Of a stretch of DNA of 64,000 nucleotides, positions 56,450-64,000 are shown piece by piece. Both the position numbers and the translations under genes were made by a program. Within the stretch, counting starts at the first letter, position 1, and every line of letters starts with the position of its first letter. The notes below the pieces were generated by a model. The model made no database searches. It saw only the letters and a program-made list of their open reading frames with translations, and was not told the origin of the DNA. Location of the stretch: contig JABTUE010000001.1 of the NCBI GenBank assembly GCA_015075515.1, forward strand, positions 620,001-684,000, written 5' to 3'. This DNA comes from Planctomycetota bacterium (GTDB lineage Bacteria; Planctomycetota; UBA8742; UBA2392).

Positions 56450-56890
56450 GTGACCAAGCCCGCCCCCGATCCAACCCCACACTTCAAGATCGAGTGCCCC
56501 TGCGGCTGGCATGAGGTCTTCACGCGCGGCTATTCGGGTCTTGAAATCGAATGCGCTCGCTGTGGTCGCCGCCACCGCATTCCCATCGTCGGCGCCGCCG
56601 ACAATGACGCCGATAATGACGCGCGCCTGGTGATGGAAAAGCTGATGCCCGCGCGACTCCCTGACAAAGCACACCCCGAAGCCGCCGCTTCCACGGTGCG
56701 GCTCAAACCGCTGTTCGCGCTGTCTGCCGTCGCCTGTGGGCTGGCCACCGTCGCGGCATGGGCGCTGTTTCGCGACAAGCCCTGGCCTATGGCAGTGGTT
56801 CTGGTTGGCGGCGCCGCAAGCTGGCCGCTGGGGCTGTTTGTGGCGTGGCTGGGCCAGCGCGCGGGGCGAAAAAGTCGGGGTGCCTCTTGA
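56450..56890 (+). CDS. Zinc-ribbon membrane protein of unknown function
   Basis: A 146-residue protein. The GTG at 56450 starts 3 bases after the STAS gene, so they are probably co-transcribed. The N-terminus has four Cys in two pairs (IECPCGWHEV and IECARCGRRH), a zinc-ribbon layout. The C-terminal part has two hydrophobic segments (LFALSAVACGLATVAAWALF and MAVVLVGGAASWPLGLFVAW). No family is recognised; it could be a membrane-attached adaptor. Confidence 0.65.
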   Translation: MTKPAPDPTPHFKIECPCGWHEVFTRGYSGLEIECARCGRRHRIPIVGAADNDADNDARLVMEKLMPARLPDKAHPEAAASTVRLKPLFALSAVACGLATVAAWALFRDKPWPMAVVLVGGAASWPLGLFVAWLGQRAGRKSRGAS

Positions 56891-56894
56891 TCTT

Positions 56895-57000
56895 CTGACA
56901 ACAAGCCGCGCTGGACGCTGTCAGTGAAAAAATCTTCATGGCCGTAAGCGTTCACTCGAAAGAGACTTTCGGCGTTACTGACACTTTTCCAGCCTGTCAG
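56895..57000. repeat. Dense inverted repeats upstream of dnaA
   Basis: In 106 bases: CTGACA/TGTCAG pairs occur twice (56895-56900 with 56919-56924; 56978-56983 with 56995-57000), AGTGAA/TTCACT once (56923-56928 with 56951-56956), and CGAAAG/CTTTCG once as a 3-base-loop hairpin (56957-56971). The region from 56891 to 57216 before dnaA has no gene. It may be a dnaA regulatory or origin-linked site. No DnaA-box cluster is visible. Confidence 0.5.
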
Positions 57001-57216
57001 AACTCGCACACTCGTTGACCCGACCTTGGCGCAAGCTATCACTAGGCCCGTTCAACAACACTAACGATCACGCGTTGGGCGGGGGGCGGTTCGCCGGGGA
57101 CAACCGGCGGTAACTCCAGACAGGTTCACAAGATAGCCGATAACGACCACCCGTCGTGGCGAGGCTGTTTTGCGCCCTGACCCAACCAGCGCACACAAGG
57201 AAAGAAAGTCACCCCA

Positions 57217-58596
57217 ATGCCCGATGCCCACCGCGACGTCATGAGCCAGTGGCCCGCCATCGAGGAACTGGCCCTGACGCGCTCCCGCGGACTGCCGATC
57301 CACGACTATCTGCGCAACAGCAAGGCCGGTTACGACCCCAAGCGCGACGTCCTGAAGCTTCAGCTTCAGGCTGAGTCCTTGGACAAGGCCACAACGGAAA
57401 GCATCCGTAACTGCGTCAGCAAGGCCTGCTACCAGGTGCTGGGATTCCAGCCGAATCTCGAGGTCACCACGTCCACGGCGCCGTCGCCGGCCCAGCGCGT
57501 GCGGGTCGAGGTTGCCTCACGTGAACCAATCAGCGGCACAGCGGCGGCAGACGCCCCGTTCCTGACCAGTTCACGCCTGCCCGCCGGCTTGGACTTCGGG
57601 CACTTCGTGATCGGCCCCAGCAACCAGATGGCCGCGGCTGCGGCCGTGGCCGTGGCCGATAACCCCGGCAAAGCCTACAACCCGTTGTTCATTCACGGCG
57701 GCGTCGGCCTGGGCAAGACGCATTTGCTGAACGCGATTGCGCGCAAGTTACTGCCGGCCATGCCTCGCATCCGGTTGATGTCGTGCGAAGAATTCGTGAA
57801 CCGGTTCGTGGCATCGCTCAAGAACGGCCGGATTGAAGAAATGCGGCGCGAGCTGCGCGACTCAGACGCGCTTCTGATTGACGACATCCACTTTCTGGCG
57901 GGCAAGGAACAGACCCAGGAAGAGTTCTTCCACACGTTCAATCACCTGTACCAGCTGGGCAAGCAGATTGTCCTGACCAGCGACAGCCTGCCCCGCGACA
58001 TACCAAACCTGGAAGACAGGCTGATCAGTCGCTTTCACTGGGGGTTGGCCGTTAAGGTCGAGCCGCCCTGTACAGAAACCCGCATGGCGATCGTGCGCAA
58101 AAAGTCCGAGGCCCGCGGTATCGCCGTGCCCGACGACGTGGTGCACTTCCTGGCTGAAAACATTGTCACCAACGTGCGCGAGCTGGAGGGTGCGGTGGTT
58201 CAACTGGCGGCACTCAGCAGCATGAGCGGCAAGCCGATCAGCCTGCCGTTGGCCCACGAAGCCCTGCGTCATCTGGTCAAGTCGCGGCCGGCGCCGGCGC
58301 GGATTGCCACCGACGACATCATTGACCTGGTCTGCGAGCACTACAGCGTGCGCCGCAATGACCTGCTGAGCCAGCGCCGCACCAAGAACCTGGCTTTCCC
58401 GCGCCATGTGGCCATGTTTTTGGCCAAGGAGCTGACACAGTTGACCCTGACCGAGATCGGAAACTTCTTTGGCGGGCGCGACCACAGCACCGTGCTGCAC
58501 GCGATCAACAAAATCAAAGGCCTGCGCCTCAAGGACGCTGAACTGCGCAGTGAGCTGGAGCGTTTCGAGTTGCAGTTGCGCAGACCCGTAGGGTAG
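57217..58596 (+). CDS. dnaA: Chromosomal replication initiator DnaA
   Basis: A 459-residue replication initiator that binds DnaA boxes, melts the origin and loads helicase. The ATG at 57217 has AAGGAAAG upstream. Order: domain I (about 1-85, weakly conserved, ends near VSKACYQVLGFQP), linker (90-125), AAA+ domain (Walker A HGGVGLGKTHLL, Walker B LLIDDIHFLAGKEQTQEEFF), lid, and DNA-binding domain IV with RTKNLAFPRHVAMFLAKELT and GRDHSTVLHA. All hallmarks are present. A hairpin terminator follows. dnaN lies 2.3 kb downstream, separated by a surface-protein gene. Confidence 0.96.
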   Translation: MPDAHRDVMSQWPAIEELALTRSRGLPIHDYLRNSKAGYDPKRDVLKLQLQAESLDKATTESIRNCVSKACYQVLGFQPNLEVTTSTAPSPAQRVRVEVASREPISGTAAADAPFLTSSRLPAGLDFGHFVIGPSNQMAAAAAVAVADNPGKAYNPLFIHGGVGLGKTHLLNAIARKLLPAMPRIRLMSCEEFVNRFVASLKNGRIEEMRRELRDSDALLIDDIHFLAGKEQTQEEFFHTFNHLYQLGKQIVLTSDSLPRDIPNLEDRLISRFHWGLAVKVEPPCTETRMAIVRKKSEARGIAVPDDVVHFLAENIVTNVRELEGAVVQLAALSSMSGKPISLPLAHEALRHLVKSRPAPARIATDDIIDLVCEHYSVRRNDLLSQRRTKNLAFPRHVAMFLAKELTQLTLTEIGNFFGGRDHSTVLHAINKIKGLRLKDAELRSELERFELQLRRPVG

Positions 58597-58622
58597 CTGG
58601 CGCGCGTTCTCGCCGCTCAAAG

Positions 58623-58649
58623 CCCCGGCCCATCGCCGGGGTTTTTCTT
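58623..58649 (+). terminator. Rho-independent terminator after dnaA
   Basis: A perfect 7-bp stem CCCCGGC/GCCGGGG (58623-58629 with 58635-58641, loop CCATC) followed by TTTTTCTT. It ends the dnaA transcript 26 bases after the stop. Confidence 0.88.
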
Positions 58650-58701
58650 GCGCAGGGCCGGCAGCGGGCCGAAACTGGTTTACGCCTATTCTGGAGCGCC
58701 C

Positions 58702-60354
58702 TTGCGCCGATTCGCACCCTACTTTCTGCTGGCCCTGGTTTGGGGACCCGCCCTGGTCGCCCAGGATCTGCTTGTGACGGAAGGCGCCCCCTACCCGGCG
58801 GGCGCCCTGATCACCGACGACGAGGCCGTGGGCGGCCTGCGCGATTACGGCTTTATTGCGCCTTCGACCCAATCGCACACGCTGGTGCTGCACTTCAGAA
58901 ACAATCGGGCGTCGGACATCGCTTTTGGCTTGATTACAAAGACGGGCGCGGAGCCAAACCACTTTTTCGTCAACGCTTCGGGCTTCCTCCAAACACTGCC
59001 GCCCGGGCAGGCCACGTCGCTGACCATTGTGTTCTATCGCACCACGCCGGGGCACTCCACTGCCACCATCAACGTCCCGCACGATGCCGGCGGGTCGGGC
59101 TCTTCGCCGTTTGACATCAACCTGCGCGGCACCGCCGCGCTTCCGGAGTTTCGCGTCTCCATGGGCCTGGCCTGGGCCGCCCCGCTTACGCACGACCAGT
59201 TGGCACCCGGCACCGATCGGGACTATGGCATGCACGACGTCAACTCGGGCCCCACCACGGCGCGAACTTTCTTCATCACCAACACCACCGCGGCGGCGTT
59301 CAGCTACAGCGCCCCGGCCCTGGCGGGCCCATGGTGGAGCCAGTTTGTGATGCCCTCCGGGCTGGCCTCTGGCGTTCTCGCCCCTGGCCATTCCGTCAGC
59401 TTCACTGTCGCTTTTGATCCCACCCTGACCGGCGCGGCCGACTGTTACCTGATGTTCGTTCACTCGTGCCCCGCTACCGTTTCCCCTTTTCGTGTGCCGC
59501 TGTACGGCACTGGTGTCGGATCCCAGCCGGCGACCGCACTGATTGCGGTCGAGCAGACCCCCGTCGGCCTGCCGCACGGCAGCCTGCTTGACCTTGGCAG
59601 CATCCCTGCCGGCCAGGCGCAGACCATGCCCTTTCTTGCCCGCAGCATCGGCGGGGATCCGCTTGTGTTTGCCTCACCATCTCCCCTGCTATTCCAGAAT
59701 GTCTCGGGTTGCAACGTCGCCGTACTGCAGGGGCCCGGCGCCTACGCTCTGCCGGCGGCCACCTCCACAACGTTTGCAGTGTCCGTGGAAGCCACTGTTC
59801 ATGGCGCGTTCAGTTTCGAAATGCTTGTGTACTCCAACTCGACGCCGCCAAACCCCTACTTGATTACAGTCACCGGCCGGGGTGTTGTTACGCCCTCCGC
59901 GCTGACGCTGCTCACGCCGCTGGGCACCGCTGTTGCCGGAGTTCCGCTGCCATCTCCGCCTGTCCTGGCCGTCACCGACACTTTCGGCTATGTGTACACC
60001 GATGACTTCACCACCACCGTGATAGTTTCCATCGTGCCGACCACGGGTTCTCCGGGGGCCGTACTTGCCGGTGCCGCGTCTGTTACCGTTGCAGGGGGCA
60101 TCGCCACCTTCCACAACCTTCAGATCAACCTCGTTGGCGCGGGCTACCAGCTTTACTTTCAGGATGCCTCCTCGACGCTAACCCCGGCCACCAGCCCGCC
60201 GTTTGACGTTGTGGCTGCGCCCCAGCCTGCCGGCAGTACTGACGGAAGCACCGGTTGTTCCATGGGTGCTCCTTTACAACCGCTGCCCCCCTTGCTGCTG
60301 CTTACGCTTGCCCTGCCCCGAAGCTTACGGTGGCGGCGGTGGCCGATGGTGTAA
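58702..60354 (+). CDS. Secreted choice-of-anchor-D protein with CTERM-like tail
   Basis: A 550-residue exported protein. It starts with TTG at 58702: GGAG lies 5 bases upstream and a signal peptide follows (RRFAPYFLLALVWGPALVAQ). An earlier TTG (58648) lies in the dnaA terminator and is rejected. Residues about 30-280 hold two choice-of-anchor-D repeats. The first (TKTGAEPNHFFVNASGFLQT and NVPHDAGGSGSSPFDINLRG) is strikingly like one in the 2384-6052 protein, so they are paralogues. A beta-rich middle and a bacterial Ig-like domain follow. The C-terminus reads STGCSMG, a Pro/Leu-rich hydrophobic stretch and RSLRWRRW, the same sorting-tail plan. It lies between dnaA and dnaN, an unusual site for a surface protein. 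Confidence 0.8.
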   Translation: MRRFAPYFLLALVWGPALVAQDLLVTEGAPYPAGALITDDEAVGGLRDYGFIAPSTQSHTLVLHFRNNRASDIAFGLITKTGAEPNHFFVNASGFLQTLPPGQATSLTIVFYRTTPGHSTATINVPHDAGGSGSSPFDINLRGTAALPEFRVSMGLAWAAPLTHDQLAPGTDRDYGMHDVNSGPTTARTFFITNTTAAAFSYSAPALAGPWWSQFVMPSGLASGVLAPGHSVSFTVAFDPTLTGAADCYLMFVHSCPATVSPFRVPLYGTGVGSQPATALIAVEQTPVGLPHGSLLDLGSIPAGQAQTMPFLARSIGGDPLVFASPSPLLFQNVSGCNVAVLQGPGAYALPAATSTTFAVSVEATVHGAFSFEMLVYSNSTPPNPYLITVTGRGVVTPSALTLLTPLGTAVAGVPLPSPPVLAVTDTFGYVYTDDFTTTVIVSIVPTTGSPGAVLAGAASVTVAGGIATFHNLQINLVGAGYQLYFQDASSTLTPATSPPFDVVAAPQPAGSTDGSTGCSMGAPLQPLPPLLLLTLALPRSLRWRRWPMV

Positions 60355-60909
60355 CTGGCGCGACTTCCCGCCACCCCAACCCCCGGCAGCGGGCTCTTGG
60401 CGCACCTGGGCCTCTGCGCCCCATGCGTCCGTTCTCCGGCATTACCGCGGCTGGCCCCGCTCGCCCTTTACCCGCCTTTGTTGCTGAAACGACTGTGCCG
60501 CCGCGTATCCCCGCAAACAGGTTGCCCGCGAACTTTCACCATTCCGCCCGACTGTCATTTTCGCGTTGGTGGGTTGCCCGCAGGCGCTGGATAACTCCGC
60601 GCTTTACCGCCGTTTCCCCCTGCACATTCTTTCCGGGTGGCGTCGGTTTGTGGTGTGGCCCGTGACTTTCCGCTAAGTGTCCATGGGGCTGTGATTGTCG
60701 CCCAGCCCTTTCTGCTTGCGAATAGGAACTCCTCTTGAAGCCGCTACTGACTTTCTGACGGGGCTCGCTGTAACAAAGAGGTTTAATCCTTAAGTCTTTA
60801 GATTACCCGGCCTGAACCACGCCCGGCACGTAACTGACACCCGCCAACATCGCCGTATCGTGGTTGAATCGTGCGCCAAGCGGGATAGAACCGCCAGCCG
60901 GAGAATCCC
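60355..60909. other. Intergenic region between surface protein and dnaN
   Basis: 555 bases without a convincing gene. The plus strand is pyrimidine-rich from about 60360 to 60660 and turns AT-richer near 60775-60810. One DnaA-box-like site, CTGGATAAC, complement GTTATCCAG (60587-60595), matches the consensus TTATCCACA at 7 of 9. GGAG lies about 7 bases before the dnaN ATG. A promoter for dnaN is probable, but boxes are not certain. It is a candidate site for the origin on position only. Confidence 0.4.
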
Positions 60910-62007
60910 ATGCACGTCATCTGCGCACGCGACCACCTGGCCGAAGCCTTTGCACTGGTCAGCAGCATCACCGGACAGCGTTCAACCAACCCGATTACCC
61001 AGAACGTCCTTTTGTCGGCAGACAAGCAGGGCCTGGAACTGCGCGCCACGGACCTGGAACAAAGCCTGCGCCGCACGTTGGGCGAAGTTGAAACCAAAAA
61101 GACCGGCAAGGCGCTTGTGCCGGCGGCACTGATGGCGGGCCTGCTCAAGGACATTCGCAGCGAAACGGTCGAGATCAAGGCTGGGTCAAGCACGGTCGAA
61201 ATTAAGGCCGGGCGTGACCGCTTTGACCTCAACAGCGCCGACCCGGATGAGTTTCCCAAACTGCCCGAATCCGGCGACGGCACGGCGGTTACCCTCAAGG
61301 GCGGAGATTTCAACTTGGCAATCCGGCGCGTGGGCCGCAGCATCGCGCAGGAGAAGGGGCGCTACGCGCTCAATGGCGTGCTGCTGGAGCCACGCAAGAA
61401 CGCGCTGGAGTTCTGTGGCACCGACGGCCGGCGGCTGGGCTATACCAAGGTTTCAGCCAAGGGCGCCGAGGTGAATTTTCAGGTGATTGTGCCCCAGAAA
61501 GGCTACAGCCTGATCACCAAAGTGATCGGCAACAGCGACAGCGAGGTCAAGCTGCGCCTGACCGAAAACCGCCTTGTGGCCACCGTGGATGGTACAGAGG
61601 TTGGCACTCAACTGGTGGAAGGCCAGTACCCCGATTACCGCAGTGTGATCCCGCGCGAACTTGACAAGCAGTTTGTCGTGGGACTGGAAGACTTCCGGCT
61701 GGCCCTGAACAAGGCCCGCCATCTGACCAGTGTGGAAAGTCAGGCTGTCCGGCTGGAGATCGCCAAAAACGAACTGACCCTGCGCAGCAAGAGCCCCGCA
61801 AGCGGCCAGGCCGAGGTAAAAGCCGAAATCGAGTACACGGGCGACGAAACCGTGATCGGCTTTGATCCCCAATACATCCTGCAAGGCCTTGAGGGCTTTG
61901 ACAGCGACAAGGTGACCTTCCAGTTCAAGGACAAAGACACCGGCGCGATCATGCACAGCGGCGATCGCGAACGCTTTTACTACCTTGTGATGCCGATTGA
62001 TATCTGA
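60910..62007 (+). CDS. dnaN: DNA polymerase III sliding clamp (beta subunit)
   Basis: A 365-residue sliding clamp that tethers DNA polymerase III to DNA. Three repeated clamp domains are seen: the first from MHVICARDHLAEAFALVSSI to about 120, the second about 125-245 (LAIRRVGRSIAQEKGRYALNGVLLE, TDGRRLGYTKV), the third to the end, with the typical closing VMPIDI. Length is normal. The ATG at 60910 has GGAG upstream. It is convergent with the molybdate/tungstate-type ABC transporter. Confidence 0.95.
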   Translation: MHVICARDHLAEAFALVSSITGQRSTNPITQNVLLSADKQGLELRATDLEQSLRRTLGEVETKKTGKALVPAALMAGLLKDIRSETVEIKAGSSTVEIKAGRDRFDLNSADPDEFPKLPESGDGTAVTLKGGDFNLAIRRVGRSIAQEKGRYALNGVLLEPRKNALEFCGTDGRRLGYTKVSAKGAEVNFQVIVPQKGYSLITKVIGNSDSEVKLRLTENRLVATVDGTEVGTQLVEGQYPDYRSVIPRELDKQFVVGLEDFRLALNKARHLTSVESQAVRLEIAKNELTLRSKSPASGQAEVKAEIEYTGDETVIGFDPQYILQGLEGFDSDKVTFQFKDKDTGAIMHSGDRERFYYLVMPIDI

Positions 62008-62038
62008 TCTGCCCGCCGGGTGGCGCGCTCACCAGGGC

Positions 62039-63112
62039 CTACGGCGCGCGTCTCAGCAAGTGAACTGCGGGTGCCTTGAGGATGGCGGTAACCGCCAGTC
62101 CGGGCCTCAGGCTCAGTTCCTCGCAAGCGGGCCGGGTTACGAGACCAAACAACGGGAAGCCCGCGTCCAGCTCGACGCGGACCAGCGGGTTGCCGGGCTG
62201 CACGGCCACAACGCGGGCCGGCAGGCGGTTGCGCGCGCTGGCGGCGGGCTCAGGGCCTGACGCCGCCTCCAGCATGACTTCTTCGCCGCGGATGCTGACC
62301 AGAACATCCGCAGGCATTTCCGGGGCTGCAAGCGCCCAGAGACGGGCGCTACCGACGCCAATCTCGGCGAGGCCGTCGTGAACGGCGATGATTCGCCCCG
62401 GCTGGAGTGTCTCGACACCCAGAAACCGCGCGACTTCCGGCAACACAGGCCTGCCGAATACTTCGGCCTTGTCACCTTGCTGGGCCACGCGGCCGTCTAA
62501 AAGCACGGTGATCCGGTTTGCCAGGAAGTACGCCTCGGCCAGGTCGTGCGTCACGTGCAGGACGGTCAGGCCCCATTGGCTCTGAAGCTCGCGCAGCAGC
62601 CACCACAGCTCGCGCCGCAGGGTTTCGTTCAGGGCCGAGAACGGCTCGTCCAGCAGCACGAGATTGGGTCGGCTCGCCAATGCGCGCACCAGTCCCACGC
62701 GCTGGCGCTCGCCCCCGGAAAGTGTGGCCGGGCGACGTTCCAACAGCGTCCCGATGCCCGTGGCCTCGACCAGCTTGTCCAGGACCGGCCGAAATTTCGT
62801 GGCCGGTACGCGGCGCGCGTCTGCGCTGTACGTGATGTTCTGACGCACGCTCAGGTGCGGGAAAAGGCCAAGCTGTTGCGGCACGTAGCCGATGCCGCGG
62901 CGCTCGATCGGCACCCCGGCCAGGTCCGCGCCGTTCAGGCGCAGGCGCCCGGACTGAAGGGGCAGTACGCCCAGGATTGCCTGCAGCAGCGTGCTCTTGC
63001 CTGAGCCGGACGGCCCGAGTACGGCGTGGCATTCGCCGGCGATCACGCGGAGATTCAACTCATGCAGGCGGAACCCGCCCGCCACGACGGTTAAGGACTC
63101 TGCCTCAAGCAC
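62039..63112 (-). CDS. Molybdate/tungstate-type ABC ATPase (ModC/WtpC-like)
   Basis: About 357 residues. The GTG at 63112 is preferred because the upstream frame overlaps the permease end and does not look like a protein start. Motifs: Walker A GPSGSGKST, Q-loop VPQQLGLF, signature LSGGERQR, Walker B LVLLDEPFSALN, and H-loop VTHDLAEA. The C-terminal TOBE domain (NRLPARVVAVQP to ILKAPAVHLL) is typical of molybdate/tungstate or similar oxyanion importers. The metal is not settled. It follows the permease with an 8-base overlap, so they are translated together. Confidence 0.85.
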   Translation of the reverse strand: MLEAESLTVVAGGFRLHELNLRVIAGECHAVLGPSGSGKSTLLQAILGVLPLQSGRLRLNGADLAGVPIERRGIGYVPQQLGLFPHLSVRQNITYSADARRVPATKFRPVLDKLVEATGIGTLLERRPATLSGGERQRVGLVRALASRPNLVLLDEPFSALNETLRRELWWLLRELQSQWGLTVLHVTHDLAEAYFLANRITVLLDGRVAQQGDKAEVFGRPVLPEVARFLGVETLQPGRIIAVHDGLAEIGVGSARLWALAAPEMPADVLVSIRGEEVMLEAASGPEPAASARNRLPARVVAVQPGNPLVRVELDAGFPLFGLVTRPACEELSLRPGLAVTAILKAPAVHLLRRAP

Positions 63113-63920
63113 GAACGGTCTTTCCCAGCAACCTTCGGGTCGCGTACAGCGCGGCGGTGCCGATGACAACCAGCAGCAAAATCATGGCAACCGTGCCCTC
63201 AATGTCCGCCGAGGCCAGCCGCAGGAATATCGCTACCGGCAGGGTTTCGGTTTTCATGGCCATGGTGCCGGCCACGGTGATGGTCGCCCCGAACTCGCCC
63301 AACGCCTTGGCCCACGCCAGGATATAGGCGGCAATCAGGCCGCGCCGGGCCAGCGGCAGCGTGATGGTTGCAAACGCGTGGCGCGGCGAGGCCCCGAGTG
63401 TGCGCGCCACGGTCTCCAGCTCGACGGGGACTTCGTCGAACGAGGTCTTAAGCAGGCGCACGGCGACACCAAGCACCGTGACGAACTGCGCCAGCACAAT
63501 GCCCGCAAAACTGAACACAAAGCGCACTGCGTTTTCCTGGATCCACTCCCCCAGCGGGTTATTGAAAAAGATCAGCAGCATCGCGCCCAGTGCCGCGGGC
63601 GACACGATGATCGGAAACTCCAGGATGGTTTCCACCAGTTCCCGCCCCCGGAACCGGTAGCGGGACAGGGCATACGCGGCCGGTATGGCCATCACCAGCG
63701 CAAGACACGCCGACAGTGTTGCCGTGAACAACGACAGCTTCACGGAAAACAGCGTCCGTTCCGAGAGCAGCGTTTCCCGCAGGGCGTCGCCTCGCAGAAA
63801 CCAGCCAAGCGACAGAATCAGCCCGCCGTAAAGCAGCAGAACTCCCAGCGCTGCGGCAATCGAAACACGGCGCAAGTTCACGGGCGGCTCACTTTTTGAT
63901 CCACTCTCGGGGGACTTCAT
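63105..63920 (-). CDS. Molybdate/tungstate-type ABC permease (ModB/WtpB-like)
   Basis: A 271-residue inner-membrane permease with about six hydrophobic segments. The ATPase-docking loop VARTLGASPRHAFATITLP is intact, and PIIVSPAALGAMLLIFF plus AWAKALGEFGATITVAGTM is characteristic of ModB/WtpB/CysU-type permeases. The ATG at 63920 gives a 32-base overlap with the binding-protein gene; a GTG further in (after the binding-protein stop) is an alternative start. It probably moves molybdate or tungstate; sulfate is less likely. Confidence 0.85.
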   Translation of the reverse strand: MKSPESGSKSEPPVNLRRVSIAAALGVLLLYGGLILSLGWFLRGDALRETLLSERTLFSVKLSLFTATLSACLALVMAIPAAYALSRYRFRGRELVETILEFPIIVSPAALGAMLLIFFNNPLGEWIQENAVRFVFSFAGIVLAQFVTVLGVAVRLLKTSFDEVPVELETVARTLGASPRHAFATITLPLARRGLIAAYILAWAKALGEFGATITVAGTMAMKTETLPVAIFLRLASADIEGTVAMILLLVVIGTAALYATRRLLGKTVRA

Positions 63921-64000
63921 ACTCGCCGCCTACCGGCTTCTTTTCACCAATCCAGGCCGAGGCATCTTCTGCCGTAGCAAAGTATTTGTGCTTGGCGTAG
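63889..64000 (-). CDS. ABC substrate-binding protein, C-terminal end (partial)
   Basis: The last 36 codons of a gene entering from the right; the frame reads YAKHKYFATAEDASAWIGEK and ends VPREWIKK before TGA (63891-63889). The position directly before a ModB-like permease makes it the periplasmic binding protein of that system. The ligand pocket is outside the window. It overlaps the permease start by 32 bases if the first ATG is used. Confidence 0.7.
   Translation of the reverse strand, partial: YAKHKYFATAEDASAWIGEKKPVGGEYEVPREWIKK

Noticed and set aside
58648..58701. An earlier TTG start for the third sorting-tail protein
   Set aside because: It lies within the dnaA terminator hairpin tail and gives a non-signal lead; the later TTG has GGAG and a signal peptide.
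60587..60595. A replication origin from a DnaA box
   Set aside because: Only one imperfect 7/9 match was found; no cluster or AT-rich unwinding element accompanies it, so an origin is not called.
60355..60909. Short open frames in the gap before dnaN
   Set aside because: They are Pro- and Arg-rich, have no ribosome-binding sites and mutually overlap in several frames, as expected by chance in pyrimidine-rich DNA.

Overview
This window comes from a GC-rich, Gram-negative chromosome around dnaA and dnaN. The Gram-negative assignment rests on lptB, several lipoprotein signal peptides and an outer-membrane barrel protein. The lineage cannot be fixed without a search. Choice-of-anchor-D, GEVED and NHL-repeat surface proteins with a Cys-Ser-x-Gly carboxy-terminal sorting-like tail, together with giant signalling ATPases, would suit Planctomycetota or a Myxococcota-like group. 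This is inference. The standard bacterial code is used and TGA is an ordinary stop for many genes, but one operon needs UGA to be read through.

The main discovery is at 11118-13391. A MerR-type regulator with three mercury-style cysteines is followed by a promoter with the unusual 19-bp spacer of MerR operators, and then by three genes that are each interrupted in frame by TGA. Two encode lipoproteins with a heavy-metal-associated (HMA) domain. In these the TGA codons fall exactly on the metal-binding cysteines, giving GMDUGQU and GMHUANC where GMxCxxC is expected. The third encodes an outer-membrane barrel-like protein with TGA in its signal peptide. Short hairpins with G-leading loops, as in bacterial SECIS elements, lie just downstream of the TGA codons. 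The simplest reading is a MerR-controlled selenoprotein metal-binding system. A small open frame on the other strand next to it (13394-13603) may also carry a selenocysteine codon.

Layout: 1-2320, end of an SDR enzyme, a TPR protein and a MoxR ATPase. 2384-6052, a large repeat surface protein. 6450-8665, moeA and a HEAT-repeat protein. 8841-11091, an amidase lipoprotein, tRNA-Gln(UUG) and a TIM-barrel protein. 11118-13603, the selenoprotein region. 13728-18625, a trans-sulfuration enzyme, a lone NuoI-like ferredoxin carrying a small inverted-repeat element at its 3' end, and an NHL-repeat surface protein. 18879-27469, an RNase HII-like protein, lptB, a MATE exporter, prmC, yajQ, an M48 protease, a BchI/MoxR-like ATPase and a small repeat lipoprotein. 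27529-36366, a cyclase-ATPase-TPR regulator, hemD, a pyroglutamyl peptidase, an efflux adaptor and a Ca/Na antiporter. 36492-49898, icmF, GT-C-like membrane proteins, an aldo/keto reductase-like protein lacking its catalytic tyrosine, a TPR protein and metH. 49948-56890, a large FtsX-type permease, another GT-C-like protein, a tRNA-binding protein, a STAS protein and a zinc-ribbon membrane protein. 57217-62007, dnaA, a third sorting-tail surface protein and dnaN. 62039-64000, a molybdate/tungstate-type ABC transporter running off the end.

The dnaA-dnaN region is a natural candidate for the replication origin, but no cluster of DnaA boxes is visible. A dense set of inverted repeats sits just upstream of dnaA. 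No CRISPR array, rRNA, complete insertion sequence or prophage was seen.
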